Shown: one piece after another, positions 19,450 to 29,663 of the stretch
Layout: every line of letters starts with the position of its first letter
Position numbering within the stretch: the first letter of the stretch is position 1
Source of the DNA: Terramyces sp. JEL0728
Taxonomy: Eukaryota > Chytridiomycota > Chytridiomycetes > Rhizophydiales > Terramycetaceae
NCBI GenBank assembly: GCA_027603945.1
Contig: JADIIU010000022.1
Coordinates: 1-64,000, forward strand
DNA length: 64,000 nucleotides
Reading direction: 5' to 3'
Translations under genes and position numbers: made by a program
Notes under the pieces: model-generated
Databases searched by the model: none
The model's input: only the letters and a program-made list of their open reading frames with translations
What the model was told of the DNA's origin: nothing

Positions 19450-21341
19450 ATGCTGGGAGATGATTCAATGAACGATGACGGAATTGGGAAAAAGAAACTC
19501 ACTTGTGGTAAATGATTTGATTTATTCCTTAGAACTGTGCAAGCAGCGAAAAGTAAAGTGCAACGGAGAAACACCTTGCAACAGCTGTTTACAATACAAA
19601 AAGCTCAAGGACAAGACGCAATGTACCTACAACAACGGTCCGCCTACCAAAAGAAAGCGTAGACCAAAGGAACAAGCAGTGGAAGGCATGTTGCAGTTTG
19701 AGAAAATCTCGGCACCGAAAAGCATTCAACTTGCAAAACCAGAACCCCTCGAAACATTGGTTCAGACTTTAGAGGAATATGAATATTTGCCGGACAGGAG
19801 CTACGGAACCAATATTGAAACCCACCTGTTGTCCCTTTCTTTTTGCGCCAACGCTGGCTTTACCGTCGAGGATTCCATGCAAGGTGTGATCCCTATTCAA
19901 AGGTACATTAAATTAATACCAGACGGCACAAACTTTCCACTTCCTTAAAGAAAGCACTATGCTTCCATTCGGTGTTTATTTCCTCCTCAAAACAGCTATT
20001 TTCTTCTTCGAATCCAAGTTTCCAAGAAAGACTGGAGGTCGCAAGGGGATATGAAGTAGATCACAGTGTTCTTAAATCTCCATCTCACTACTCCTCAATT
20101 AGAGACTTCTTTGATGATTTTAGAGCGCTTTTAATCCAGTGCGCTGCATTTGCGAATTTAGGAGATGAAGGTCAAGGAAGACAGTTGCTCAGTATGTATT
20201 GTTAATATTAGATAATACTGTTCATCTGGGCAGAACTTATGGTTTCTTTCAGAGTAACTTTACGGAAATGTTTACGGATCATCAGCGATATGGATTTTCA
20301 TATGAACAAGAGCAGAATGAAAAGCTCTCACTATGGATACAGCTGTTGAAATTGGATACGCAGTTCGCAAGAGTTACTGGATATGATTACCTGTTCCAAG
20401 AATTTCCAGAAGTGCAGCCAACACAATCATCGCCGTTTTATCAGTCCCCATCTTCGAGATTGTGCCATCCTGACTTGGGTGCCAATTCTATATGGCAAGA
20501 ATCCTTCTGGGCTCCGATTTTTGATGATTTTAAGGAATCTGCTTATATCATGGCATTTTTGTCTCGCAATGCTGAATATCGTGTGCATTCTGAACTGATG
20601 CAAATTATCTCACATCGCAAGATTATTGACTTTTCTCGTACAAAATTGGTTGATCCATTACAGACAGGAGATGATTACGTTCGATTGCACCACCACAACT
20701 ATTTGCTGGATTCTTTCACTTTGATGTCTTCCAAATTTGCATTGATAAGCAGTTTAAACCCATTTGCTTTCAACAATTCAGGAACCTTGACCCAGACACA
20801 CCACGGACTTCGTAATCATGAAATATTTGCAAATACATTTACTGTATTGGCAATGTTCTCACACATCCATCTATCTGGGGCCCAAACCAACGATCCAAAA
20901 TTATATCCCCTTGAAGTTAATGGCCCAGAAGAGTACAGTCCAAAGGATGTGTTTTTAGCGGCATTGAACGCTATTTCATACCTGATTGATGTGGCAAACG
21001 GACCTGCGAAGCCATCCGATAGTATATCAGGTCCATACAATTACCCTCCGCAGCAGCTAAGCAGCTGTATCAACAATTCTATTGCACCAAATGTTCCCAG
21101 CCCATACCTTTGCAGTTTAGGAATAGCATTCGACATTTACTATATCACTTCGTGCTGCCTTATAGCGCTTCAAACTTCTTATGAAGTGTCCAATCCCGAG
21201 ATGATTCACTGTATCAGCGTTGTACAAACTAAAATCATTCCGGCACTTGGTGGTATTGCAAGAGTGTGGCCAGATGCGAACCAGTATATCAACGAATTGA
21301 TGAGGCTGCTTACTTCTGTTTCTCATTTGCAGTTTTTCTAA
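19450..21341 (+). CDS. Zn2Cys6 fungal-type transcription factor, copy 2
   Basis: Introns of 25 nt (19508-19532), 20 nt (19903-19922) and 20 nt (after RQLL) are removed to give 608 aa. The start MLGDDSMNDDGIGKKKLTC runs into the cluster CELCKQRKVKCNGETPCNSC with a further Cys in QCTYNN. It then shows the same middle region as copy 1: HLLSLSFCANAGF, GVIPIQRRHKLSTS, FFDDFRALLIQCAAFANLG, HLGRTYGFFQ, LKLDTQFARVTGYDYLF, FSHIHLSGAQTNDPK and SPYLCSLGIAFDIYYITSCC. A basic TKRKRRPK segment after the cluster is a likely nuclear localisation signal, absent from copy 1. Its stop is followed 16 nt later by a MITE-like element. Confidence 0.9.
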
Positions 21342-21357
21342 TAGATCTTTCTAATAC

Positions 21358-21669
21358 TTGGGGGTTTCAAAGTTGAAAAAATAAAAAATTGTACAACCAA
21401 AAAAATCAATTGGGGGTTTCAAAGTTTCACAAATATTAAATTGTACAACCAAAAAAATCAACGCCACCAACTTGGTTGTTGCAAAAGGGGTGTTCAAAGT
21501 TCTCCAATAATTTTTTGTTTATTTTTTGCTCTTACATCACACATGTTTGTTTATATTTTTGCTTGCTTGGTTGCAAAAACCAACAATGTGTTTGTCTGTA
21601 ATTGTTTGTTTTTACTGTACATTTTTTTTACAGTACAATTTAATATTTGTGAAACTTTGAAACCCCCAA
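21358..21669. mobile_element. MITE-like element, copy 1
   Basis: A non-coding element of about 312 bp with TTGGGGG...CCCCCAA ends. The inner left terminus (21408-21446) and the right terminus (21633-21671) form a perfect 39-bp inverted repeat. The left end is partly duplicated: a second, shorter terminus begins at 21358 and both are followed by GTACAACCAAAAAAATCAA. The core (about 21493-21560) reappears in opposite orientation in copy 2 (30713-31081). No transposase is encoded. It fills nearly the whole space between the second Zn2Cys6 gene and the HN1-like gene. No target-site duplication is obvious. Confidence 0.8.
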
Positions 21670-21677
21670 TTTTGGAC

Positions 21678-22126
21678 ATGAAAAAGTTGGCCAAAATACG
21701 AATGGAAAGCACACCACCAACTTCTCCGAGGACTCCTAGCAGTAATATTTGCTAAACCAGGGAGAATTCCTCCTGGCGGCCGCAGCCAAATCGCATTCGG
21801 CGACAACAATTTGCCAGTAACTCCAAAGCCTTCAATTAAACTGTACAATAACAACAACGAGTCGCCTTCTCATGCATCAATTTCATCACTCCGTAATAAA
21901 TACTTGATTTAGACTTGGATCACCAAGAACACCAGTCTTCCCAAAGTCCAGAATCGCTCAACAAAATCCAAAAGAAATTACCTAGAGAACAACAGAGTTC
22001 TATTGTATTTGGAGATGATGGCGACGGCGAAGAGAAAAAGAGGTTGTATGGAAAGAAACGAGTAGCCAATCCGCCTGTAATGAATTTTAATATTAGGGAG
22101 GCCATTCATCCGTCTTTTTTGGCTAA
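21678..22126 (+). CDS. HN1/Jupiter-like microtubule-associated small protein
   Basis: Three introns (19, 20, 20 nt) are removed to give 129 aa. The protein is low-complexity and disordered but carries the spaced signature of the HN1/Jupiter family: RIPPGGRSQIAFGD near the N-terminus and NPPGGHSSVFFG at the extreme C-terminus, with SSIVFGDD between. Animal Jupiter/HN1 proteins bind microtubules and show the same PPGG-x-S repeats. The last PPGG is rebuilt only when the final intron (GTAATGAATTTTAATATTAG) is removed, which supports the model. Its first ATG lies 9 nt after the MITE-like element; an ATG at 21702 (MESTPPTSP) is an alternative start. Family assignment rests on short motifs. Confidence 0.65.
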
Positions 22127-22182
22127 TAAACAAGAGTTGCATTTGCGTGCCTTTATAATTTGACAAGTGTATTTTCAATCTC

Positions 22183-23175
22183 ATGAATCCCAATCCTGCT
22201 CCTGCCACCAATATATTCTCCCTAGTGAAATCGATTCCGTTAGGAACTAGCGCACTCCTCTCAATCTCCACCTTCTTTTTCATAATCAACATATTCTCAG
22301 GATGGCAGTTTACAGAATATCTCTGTTTAGCGTCAACAAACACGACAAACGGGATCCTCACACATATATTTCCAATCCTATTTAATCCGCTCGTTCATAA
22401 AGGATTTTATCATCAAATAATCGCAACGATTTTGTTTCCATTTGTTGCAGCTAACGTTGAATCGCACCTCGGCACTTTCCAGTTCTTATACTTGTTTTTA
22501 CTCGGAACTACTCTCGTTTCTATCGTTTATGTTGCGTATGTGTGGATCTGGAGTTGGATATTCACAAGTTGGGGCTACGCTTGTATTGAAGGACTGGATA
22601 TTCCATTTTTTATCTTTTTGTCGATAGAATCACTGAATAGTAGGGGGATTTATGAAATTACAAGGTACTGCATTGTTAATTAGTAAAATGGGACTGGCGA
22701 TTCCAAGGGATATTTATCCATTTCCATTCTTGATTATCCTGTTTATCCTGATGCCTTTCACCACGATTTTGGGACATTTGTTTGCATGCGCTGTCGGATA
22801 TCTATGTAATTGTTGCTAATCCAGACTACTTTAAAGCTCTAGACGATTTGATGCTTACCACACGCGCAGTAAATTCGCTGGAAACATCTGGACTGTTTGC
22901 CTGGTTTGTCAATCTAAGCTCATTTGTACCTAAACCGGGCGATGTTCAATTGCCGGATCCAGTTCAAACGAATGCCCCAGGCTCTTTCCCCAACCAAAGA
23001 CTACTGTAATTATAACTGATCTAGCGACCCTAGAAACGCAACTGGTGAACCGTCGTTTATGACTCAAGTATCCAATGCATTCAGTAGGAACAAGTATATT
23101 CCCATCAACGAAAACCAGCAAGAACCATTGCTCTGGGATGAAACCGATGGTAGCCAACCCTCGCCTACAAAATAA
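22183..23175 (+). CDS. Rhomboid-superfamily membrane protein, probably inactive
   Basis: Three 19-nt introns are removed to give 311 aa. Hydrophobic helices and spacing match Rbd2/RHBDD2-type rhomboids: ILFNPLVHKGFYHQIIATIL (loop 1 and TM2 region), VESHLGTFQFLYLFLLG, and the late GHLFACAVGYLYYF that corresponds to the TM6 GH motif. The catalytic GxSG serine position reads YACIEGLD with no Ser, so I expect a pseudoprotease. The C-terminal tail after the membrane part is soluble and polar, with a PxxP-rich segment. Inactive rhomboids act in membrane-protein quality control and trafficking. It is separated by 56 nt from the HN1-like gene. Confidence 0.7.
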
Positions 23176-23240
23176 AGTTGCTTAAAGAATATTTAATTTC
23201 CCAATCGGGTTTCAAGTTTCCACAAAAATTATTAGAGCAA

Positions 23241-24255
23241 ATGTCTGTGCAATACTTTATATCCAAATCCACAAACCCATTCTTGAATTTGGCATTTGAA
23301 GACTGGCTATTCAGACACAACCCAGCTCGCCATATACTATTTTTCTACAGGAATTCGCAGAGTATTATAATTGGAAGGAACCAGAATCCCTGGAAGGAAA
23401 TCAATTTCAGTGCGCTCAGGTCTCATAAAGTGCCTCTAGTAAGAAGAAATAGCGGCGGAGGGACGGTATATCATGTATTTGTTTTTAAAACAGGATTTGG
23501 GAAATACAAATTATTGCCATATCATGCCAAGAAATATCTTTGAAAGGGATTTAACGGTAAAAATAATCAGAAATGCGCTGCACCAATTGGATATACCAGC
23601 AGAGGTGAATGCACGATACGACTTGGTAATCAACAGCGAAAAGATTTCAGGGAGTGCTTACAAACTGGTCAACAGCAGAGCGTATCACCATGGAACAATG
23701 TTGATTGACACTGATTTGAAGATTTTGAATACGTTTTTGAATCCTAAAAAGAAGCAACTGGTAGGAAATGGAATCGAGAGTGTGCGATCCATCGTAACAA
23801 AATTAAGGGAGTTCTCTTACACTGTCGGCCATTTGGACTTTTGTACCAGCTCAATTAATGAATTTCACAAGACGTATGGAGATGAATTCGCGCCAAAAGT
23901 AGAGTACTTGGACGAAACAAACATGAATGAAATTGTCAAAGCAAATTTAGAAAAGTTGAAGGTGCTTGATTCTTATACTAGACTAGAGAATGGATATACC
24001 ACCAAACACCGCCATTTACGCTGAAGATACACGAAAAGTTTGATTGGGGACCAACTGTAATTTTTACTGACTTAGGATATTAACCTTAAAGTAAGGAATG
24101 GAGAAATACAAGAAATCGAGATTGCAAGTCCTGATAAGAGAGTGAATGCTGAGGTTCAAGATGCGCTCCAGGGCAAGTATTTCGACACCCTGCATTCCCT
24201 CAAATTCGACAAGGAATCGGAAATCATCAAAGACAGCATAATAAAAAGCTTGTAG
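23241..24255 (+). CDS. Lipoate-protein ligase A-like protein
   Basis: Introns of 19, 20 and 19 nt are removed to give 318 aa. The catalytic domain carries NLAFEDWLF, FYRNSQSIIIGRNQNPW, RRNSGGGTVYHDLGNTNY and the substrate lysine motif ISGSAYK followed by AYHHGTMLIDTDL, all hallmarks of LplA-type ligases. The intron GTATTTGTTTTTAAAACAG interrupts the motif exactly between TVYH and DLGN. After EWIYHQTPPFTLKIHEKFDWG the C-terminal accessory domain follows. The enzyme attaches lipoic acid to E2 subunits of mitochondrial dehydrogenases, or transfers it as in yeast Lip3. No clear mitochondrial presequence is seen after the chosen ATG. Confidence 0.9.
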
Positions 24256-24294
24256 TCCCAGATAAATACTTTTTTGTATTTTCCAAATCTCGAA

Positions 24295-26085
24295 ATGCTT
24301 TGGAGAAAAATCAAACGAGAATTAACAGCATTTAGATTGCTCATCCTATTATTAATCTCAATATTCATTTTCGGAACGGTTTTTAAATCAGACGGTAATA
24401 TTAGCGTTGTTGGACGGAAACGAAATATATGGGATGATCGCAGAGACGAAGTGGTACAATCCTTCAGGCATGCTTGGAACGGCTACAAAGCTAGTGCATG
24501 GGGTTTCGATGAGCTGCTGCCAATATCAAAAATAGGAACAAATTGGTTTTCAATGGGATGTACAATCATCGATGCGCTTGACACAGCACTGATAATGGAA
24601 CAGGAGGATATTTACTTTGATGCCAAGCACTGGATTGAAACCGATTTGAAATTCGACGGAACTGGCGAATCCAATGTGTTTGAAATTACAATCCGTGTAT
24701 TGGGAGGGTTGCTCTCTACTTATACGTTTACCGAAGAGCAGCTCTTTCTGGATAAGGCTGTTGCTCTAGCAGATTTATTGCTAATTGCGTTTGATTCACC
24801 AAGTAAAATACCATTCAGCTCCATTGATTTTTCACGACGGGTTGCAGTTCCGAGTCCAGGTATTTAGTGCTGATGTAGATGTTGGAGCTAGCACGTCTGA
24901 AGCAACTACTCTGCAAATGGAATTCAAATACCTCACGTATCTGACAAAGAATCCAAAGTATTGGAATAAAGCGCAGGAAATTATGCAGGTTGTGTTCAAT
25001 TTGGAACGGCCTCATGGATTAGTTCCTGTATATATCAGTGCTAGTATTGGAAAGTTTGTATCCAACGAAGTCCGACTTGGTTCGAGGGGCGACTCTTATT
25101 ATGGTATCCATCGTTAATGTAGAATATCTGGGGAAGCAGTGGTTGCTTGTTAATGAAACTGAATCAAAGTATATCGAAGAATACAGAAAATCAATCTTGG
25201 GAATCCGCGAAAAGCTGTTGTATGTGTCTTACCCTCACCATTTGTTCTTTGTTGGGGAAACTACCTTGGGCACCACTAATCTTTCGCCAAAAATGGATCA
25301 TTTAGTCTGCTTCTTGCCTGGTACTATGGCGTGGGTGGCATCTAAAGGAAAGAGAATAACAATGGAGGGTAGAAAGGCAATGAATCCAGTAGACTTGCGT
25401 GATTTGGAACTGGCTGAGGAACTGGCTAGGTCATGCTATGAAATGAATGCACAAACACTAACGGGATTATCCCCGGAAATTGTGCACTGGAGAACAAAAG
25501 CGGATAGTGTAGTGCCGCAAAAACCAGTGGATTATGATTTAGCAACAAGACTGCTCTACTATCATGAAAAACCATATATTAACTCAACCATCGTCAGCGA
25601 CAAAGAGAAACACGCAGTGCCATATGATGGAGAAACAGACTCAGATACCAGATTCAAAGACGGTTTCGCAAACAGGGTGAACGAGGAAGACTTTGAAATT
25701 CACGATTTAGATACCCATAACCTACTAAGACCAGAAACTGTCGAGTCATTATTTATCCTCTATCGAGTGACTGGTAAATCCATATATAGAGAATGGGGCT
25801 ACAGTATTTACAAGTCATTTGAAAAGTATTGCAAAGTTACCGATGGCGGGTATTCAGATATAGTAGCTATTGTTAATTTAGAATGATGTAAGGATAGAGA
25901 CGCCGCTATTCAGAGATAAGATGCAGACATTCTTCCTGGGAGAAACACTAAAGTATATCTACTTGTTGTTTAGCCCTGACGAATATTTGCCGCTGGACAA
26001 ATTTATATTTAATACTGAAGCCCATCCACTCCCTGTCTTTGACTTGAGTGGGGATCCAATATATAAAGACTTGCTCCAAGTATGA
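24295..26085 (+). CDS. GH47 alpha-1,2-mannosidase, type II membrane (ER type)
   Basis: Three 19-nt introns are removed to give 577 aa. A membrane anchor (about residues 14-31, [19 protein letters not shown]) precedes the catalytic domain of glycoside hydrolase family 47. Motifs: [119 protein letters not shown] and the C-terminal [15 protein letters not shown] plus [11 protein letters not shown]. The family trims mannose from N-glycans in ER/Golgi. GDSYYEYL and the final NDVRIETP segment become continuous only after splicing. The single-domain, anchored form fits ER mannosidase I better than EDEM. Confidence 0.9.
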
Positions 26086-26433
26086 GCAACAATTAATAAA
26101 CCTTGCCATGGATTTCGATTAGTGTTCCGAATGCGATCCGCAGTGGGATTTGGACATAGGTGCCGTGAATGATCTGCCTCCCACATGTACAGAAACATGT
26201 CTTTTTCTCACTGATGATAGTCTGTTTCCGTGTATTCATTGGCAGTCCTAGGTGGTCGATCTGGGAATAAATACTTGGTTCTCGCATGCTTGAGCGTTGG
26301 GTCTCAGTCGTAGTACCCAAAGCCCAAAGAACCGCCTTGTTTTTATGTGTAATGCCGCAGGTTGTTTGCACGTTCGTTAATCATGTGACATTTAATCATT
26401 TTAAAGAAAAACCAGTTTGCCTTTTAAAATTTA
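26086..26433. other. Spacer containing a possible small minus-strand gene
   Basis: It lies between the mannosidase and the coiled-coil gene. Only the small open frame described separately (26093-26287, minus) is worth noting. Confidence 0.4.
26093..26287 (-). CDS. Possible small protein with CxCG motif
   Basis: An open frame of 64 codons from the ATG at 26287, continuing upstream without a stop for another 28 codons to about 26371. The C-terminal part, TCFCTCGRQIIHGTYVQIP and IAFGTLIEIHGKVY, looks protein-like rather than random and ends in a clean stop. I do not recognise a family; a C-x-C-G turn suggests a small metal-binding or beta-rich domain. It converges on the mannosidase (8 nt gap) and diverges from the coiled-coil gene, so the space would fit a real gene. 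An upstream exon would be needed for a longer product. Weakly supported. Confidence 0.35.
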   Translation of the reverse strand: MREPSIYSQIDHLGLPMNTRKQTIISEKKTCFCTCGRQIIHGTYVQIPLRIAFGTLIEIHGKVY

Positions 26434-27547
26434 ATGGAAGATCCAACACCAGCGGAAAAGAGTCTTGCTGCAATCTTGGCGCAACGAGAGCAAGGTAGAA
26501 GAGTGATTTAATATAGAACTTGAAGCTGCGTGTGAAATCGCACATTTATTTTTGCAGCAGCAACAAGAAGCAGAACTACAAATAAATAAACTACTGGACA
26601 CCAAAAGAAAGCAACAGGAAACGATTAAAAGCCTAGAAATATTGAACGAGGAATTTAGCCATCAAGAAAATTTCAACCAGAACCAACTTCGAAAGAAACA
26701 ACAGATTATTGATAGACAAGCAAAGGAAATGATTCAGTTGAAACAGGAGCTGATTTCTATTAACGAGCAATTGCTGGAAATGGATTCGCTCTGTGCAGAT
26801 GTGGAGCGAATTAGACTTGAAAATAGAAAATTACGCGCAAAGAATAACCAAATGTCGCTGGACAAAAAAAATCATCTGGATCAATTAAATCAATGTAACG
26901 ACAAAGCCTATACTTTGACTCGGGAAATTCAGCAACTTGCCAGCGATTATCGCGCTTTACAGTCAGAGTCTACCACTGGGATGAACGAATTACAAATTTT
27001 GAGCGACCGACAAGTTCAAGAACTCAAATTGAATTATGAAATGGAAATTCAAAGACTTAAAGAATCATACGAGTCCGAAATCCGAGATATCAACCAAGTC
27101 TACAACTGTTCGCCAATTGAACACCCATTAGAAACTTTGGAGATGTTTGATGCGCTGAATATCGTCCGTACCAATACCATGGATACTCTTGCCGAAAAAG
27201 AGTGTCAACCTCATGATCCTCCTGCCAGCACTTTACCTATCGAGTTACTGCAATGCTGTCTGTATGAAGACATAGAGCACTTGTCTCTCTGTAAGGAGAC
27301 TGACCAACAGTCTGATGGCACCGTGCAACCAGGAAATTGCCAAATCAATGATGGCCAGCAACCAGAACCGCAAGCCAACAATCATCCTCACAAACTCACT
27401 GCTTATGAATACCTATTCCTGCAAAGGCTCCTCTTACTATCAAAACAACCTCATAATGTAACATTGATTTTCGGGAAAAGGCTCTTCATGAGAGAAAAGT
27501 TTAAATTACTATATAATATCCTCAGTCTATTGATGTGTGGCAACTAA
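26434..27547 (+). CDS. Coiled-coil protein, BICDR/CDR2-like N-terminus
   Basis: A 22-nt intron (26495-26516) joins MEDPTPAEKSLAAILAQREQ to ELEAACEIAHLFLQQ; the product is 363 aa. Residues about 25-190 form a continuous heptad coiled coil rich in Gln, Glu, Lys. The segment ELEAACEIAHLFLQQ near its start resembles the CC1 box (D-x2-x2-AAELG-x2-LL) of dynein adaptors such as BICD, BICDR and CDR2, though the glycine is replaced. The C-terminal half is less ordered and ends with a hydrophobic stretch (LLYNILSLLMCGN). A cargo-adaptor role is speculative. The stop lies only 10 nt before the ATG of the Ugo1-like gene. Confidence 0.6.
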
Positions 27548-27557
27548 ATATAATTTT

Positions 27558-28781
27558 ATGTTTAAATTTGACTTGAAGGTTGGAGTTTCATTTCTAATGT
27601 TTGGCATCGCGGAAGAAAAACTAGAAGGATACGAACTTGAATCAAAACCGACATTTAATTTCAAATTTGAAGAGGATACAGACTGGCCGACATTCTTCAT
27701 CGAGCAATTACTCCAAAGTATCTTGTCAACGCCATTAATAGTGCTTGAAACCCTTTCAACCGTTCAAATTCAAAAGCGAAATGACGAGCAAGTATTTTCT
27801 ACTAATGTAGCATGATTTTGAATCGATCGATGGAAACAATCCTGTCCCGTTATATTTCAAGCGATTGGAAGGATGGAATGTCGCTGATTCTGCTAAAACA
27901 ATTATTGATTCGGAGCAAGAGGGATGGGCCTCATTGTTCAAGGGCAACTTGACTCAAGGCTTATTCCAATCGCTTTATAAAATCATCCAGCCAACCATTG
28001 AAGAATCGGTAAACGATTTTTTTGATGTTTACGAAGACGTTAATCCATACACAATGGTTTGTTCACATATTATAACTGGGTCATTATTGTCACCGCTAGA
28101 ACTAGTCCGCACTAGGTTTTATTTTGTTAATGTAGAATTATTGTGCAATCCAACAGTCATAAAAGAAAAAAGTATTACGGACCATTCCATGCTTTATTCC
28201 TCATTGCCCAGGAAGAAAGGCCATATCCGAATTCATCTATTCTTTCTACTTTGTACACTGCAAAGTCGCTCATTCCCACTGCGTTGGTGTATACCATCTC
28301 TCCATTAATTCGATACGGGTCGGTTTGCTTTATTGAGCAGGAATTAGGATTGGATACAACATTTTCACCAGTATTGTACAAATTGGCTCAAGCTTGCTGT
28401 TTAGGCGTGGAATCACTGGTAATGGCGCCGATAGAATTGGCAAGAAAGAGACTGCAGGCGCAAAGAATAGATGCACAAACCTCTCAACAGGGATTGGATT
28501 CGTGCATCGAAACAAGTGACAAACCATATACTGGTATCTTGGATGTCTTGATTAGCGTGGTAAAGGAAGAAGGACCAAGGAAACCGCAAAAGAACAAAAA
28601 TATTTCTCAACAGGATTGGCAAAGTGTATACGGAAATGTAGAACAAGAAAAGGAAGGTACTTGGAAGACTCTCGTTGGTCTAGGACAAGGATTGACCTCA
28701 CTGTACCGCGGTTTCTGGCCAAGGTACTTTTCATCTCTGATACTCTTTGTTTCTGAAGAAATTACTAAAGAAGAGTGGTAA
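27558..28781 (+). CDS. Ugo1/SLC25A46-like outer-membrane carrier homolog
   Basis: Introns of 19 nt (GTATTTTCTACTAATGTAG) and 20 nt (GTTTTATTTTGTTAATGTAG) are removed to give 394 aa. It is a degenerate mitochondrial-carrier protein. Carrier-like boxes are SPLELVRTRIIVQS and APIELARKRLQAQ, with ISPLIRYGSVCFIEQELGLD and FWPRYFSSLILFVSEE nearby; the first repeat is too degraded for a clear motif. This layout, with a long acidic N-terminal part (WPTFFIEQLLQSILSTPLIV), fits Ugo1, the yeast outer-membrane protein that links Fzo1 and Mgm1 in mitochondrial fusion. The second intron splits VRTR. Together with Misato (62579-63843) it hints at mitochondrial dynamics genes in the region. Confidence 0.75.
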
Positions 28782-28798
28782 AATAAAAAAGTTTGAAT

Positions 28799-29210
28799 TT
28801 ACAAGAAAACTTGATTTGCATCACCTTCAATCACAAACTCCTTGCTTTCCAGCTCCTCCTTTAAGCATATGCCCAGTTTAGCTGCCAACTCGTTTTTCTT
28901 CTTTTCCATCTCTTGCAAGTGTACTTTTTGTCTATCAATCACAATAATGTTCTCTGCAATCGCCTAGGTCAACAATATTTACTTCGATAAAATCCGGATC
29001 GTTGGGATCATGTTCAAACATTTCCTTGTTTGAGTATTCCAGCTGATTAATAGCTCTTTCGGTTATGTGTATTTGGCCAGACAGGTATTCGTAATAAGCT
29101 TTCGGATCGGATTCTAGGAACTGTTTTTGCTCTTGCTGGGCTTTTTGCATTGGGTTTAGTTCTGATTTTCTCTTTGTTAGATATATTCCTGGGGCTATTT
29201 CAACTTCCAT
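28799..29210 (-). CDS. Small coiled-coil protein, unknown
   Basis: A 19-nt intron (GTAAATATTGTTGACCTAG) is removed to give 130 aa. The start MEVEIAPGIYLTKRKSELNP is followed by helical segments YYEYLSGQIHITERAINQLE and IDRQKVHLQEMEKKKNELAA with heptad-like spacing. I do not recognise the family. The two exons together form one continuous charged helix pattern, supporting the splice. It converges with the Ugo1-like gene, 17 nt between stops, and diverges from the small gene at 29253. Confidence 0.6.
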
Positions 29211-29252
29211 TTTCAGATCCACAACTGTTTTTGCAAACCCTTGTAAAAATCC

Positions 29253-29663
29253 ATGGCGACAGTCAGTGAATATATTACTATCTTGAATATAGTTGAAAGT
29301 GGTTGGCACTATTTCAAATCGATTCTAATTAGGCTGATTAACTTGCTCCTCGCATTGGTGTCTCCAGTAAATCAATACATCCGTGCACACACCTATACTA
29401 GGAGGATATTTCCTCGCAGCGATTTAAGTACCCAAATGCAAATAGGATTCGTCTCCGGAATTGCTAATAAATCTGGTCAAGGATCGTCTGACTTTCATAT
29501 GCGGGTGAAAATCGTGATTTTCCAAAATCTCCCGCCCTCAAAAGTTTCCTTTCTGAATCCACTAGACCCTCATGAATTCACACTCACTAACCCCCCTGGT
29601 TGTGACAACTTTAGTAATTATATCCGTCTCTATCCCCACATTTATTTCAATCAAAATATTTGA
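29253..29663 (+). CDS. Possible small membrane protein (3' end uncertain)
   Basis: An open frame of 136 codons starting with a well-placed ATG 42 nt from the divergent coiled-coil gene. One hydrophobic helix (SILIRLINLLLALVSPV) and QMQIGFVSGIANKSGQG are visible; the latter loosely recalls glycine-rich membrane segments. The last 92 nt overlap the start of the START-domain gene in another frame, so either the true end lies earlier through a short intron (a candidate donor sits at GTCTCCGG...) or the frame is fortuitous. Not recognised. Confidence 0.35.
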   Translation: MATVSEYITILNIVESGWHYFKSILIRLINLLLALVSPVNQYIRAHTYTRRIFPRSDLSTQMQIGFVSGIANKSGQGSSDFHMRVKIVIFQNLPPSKVSFLNPLDPHEFTLTNPPGCDNFSNYIRLYPHIYFNQNI

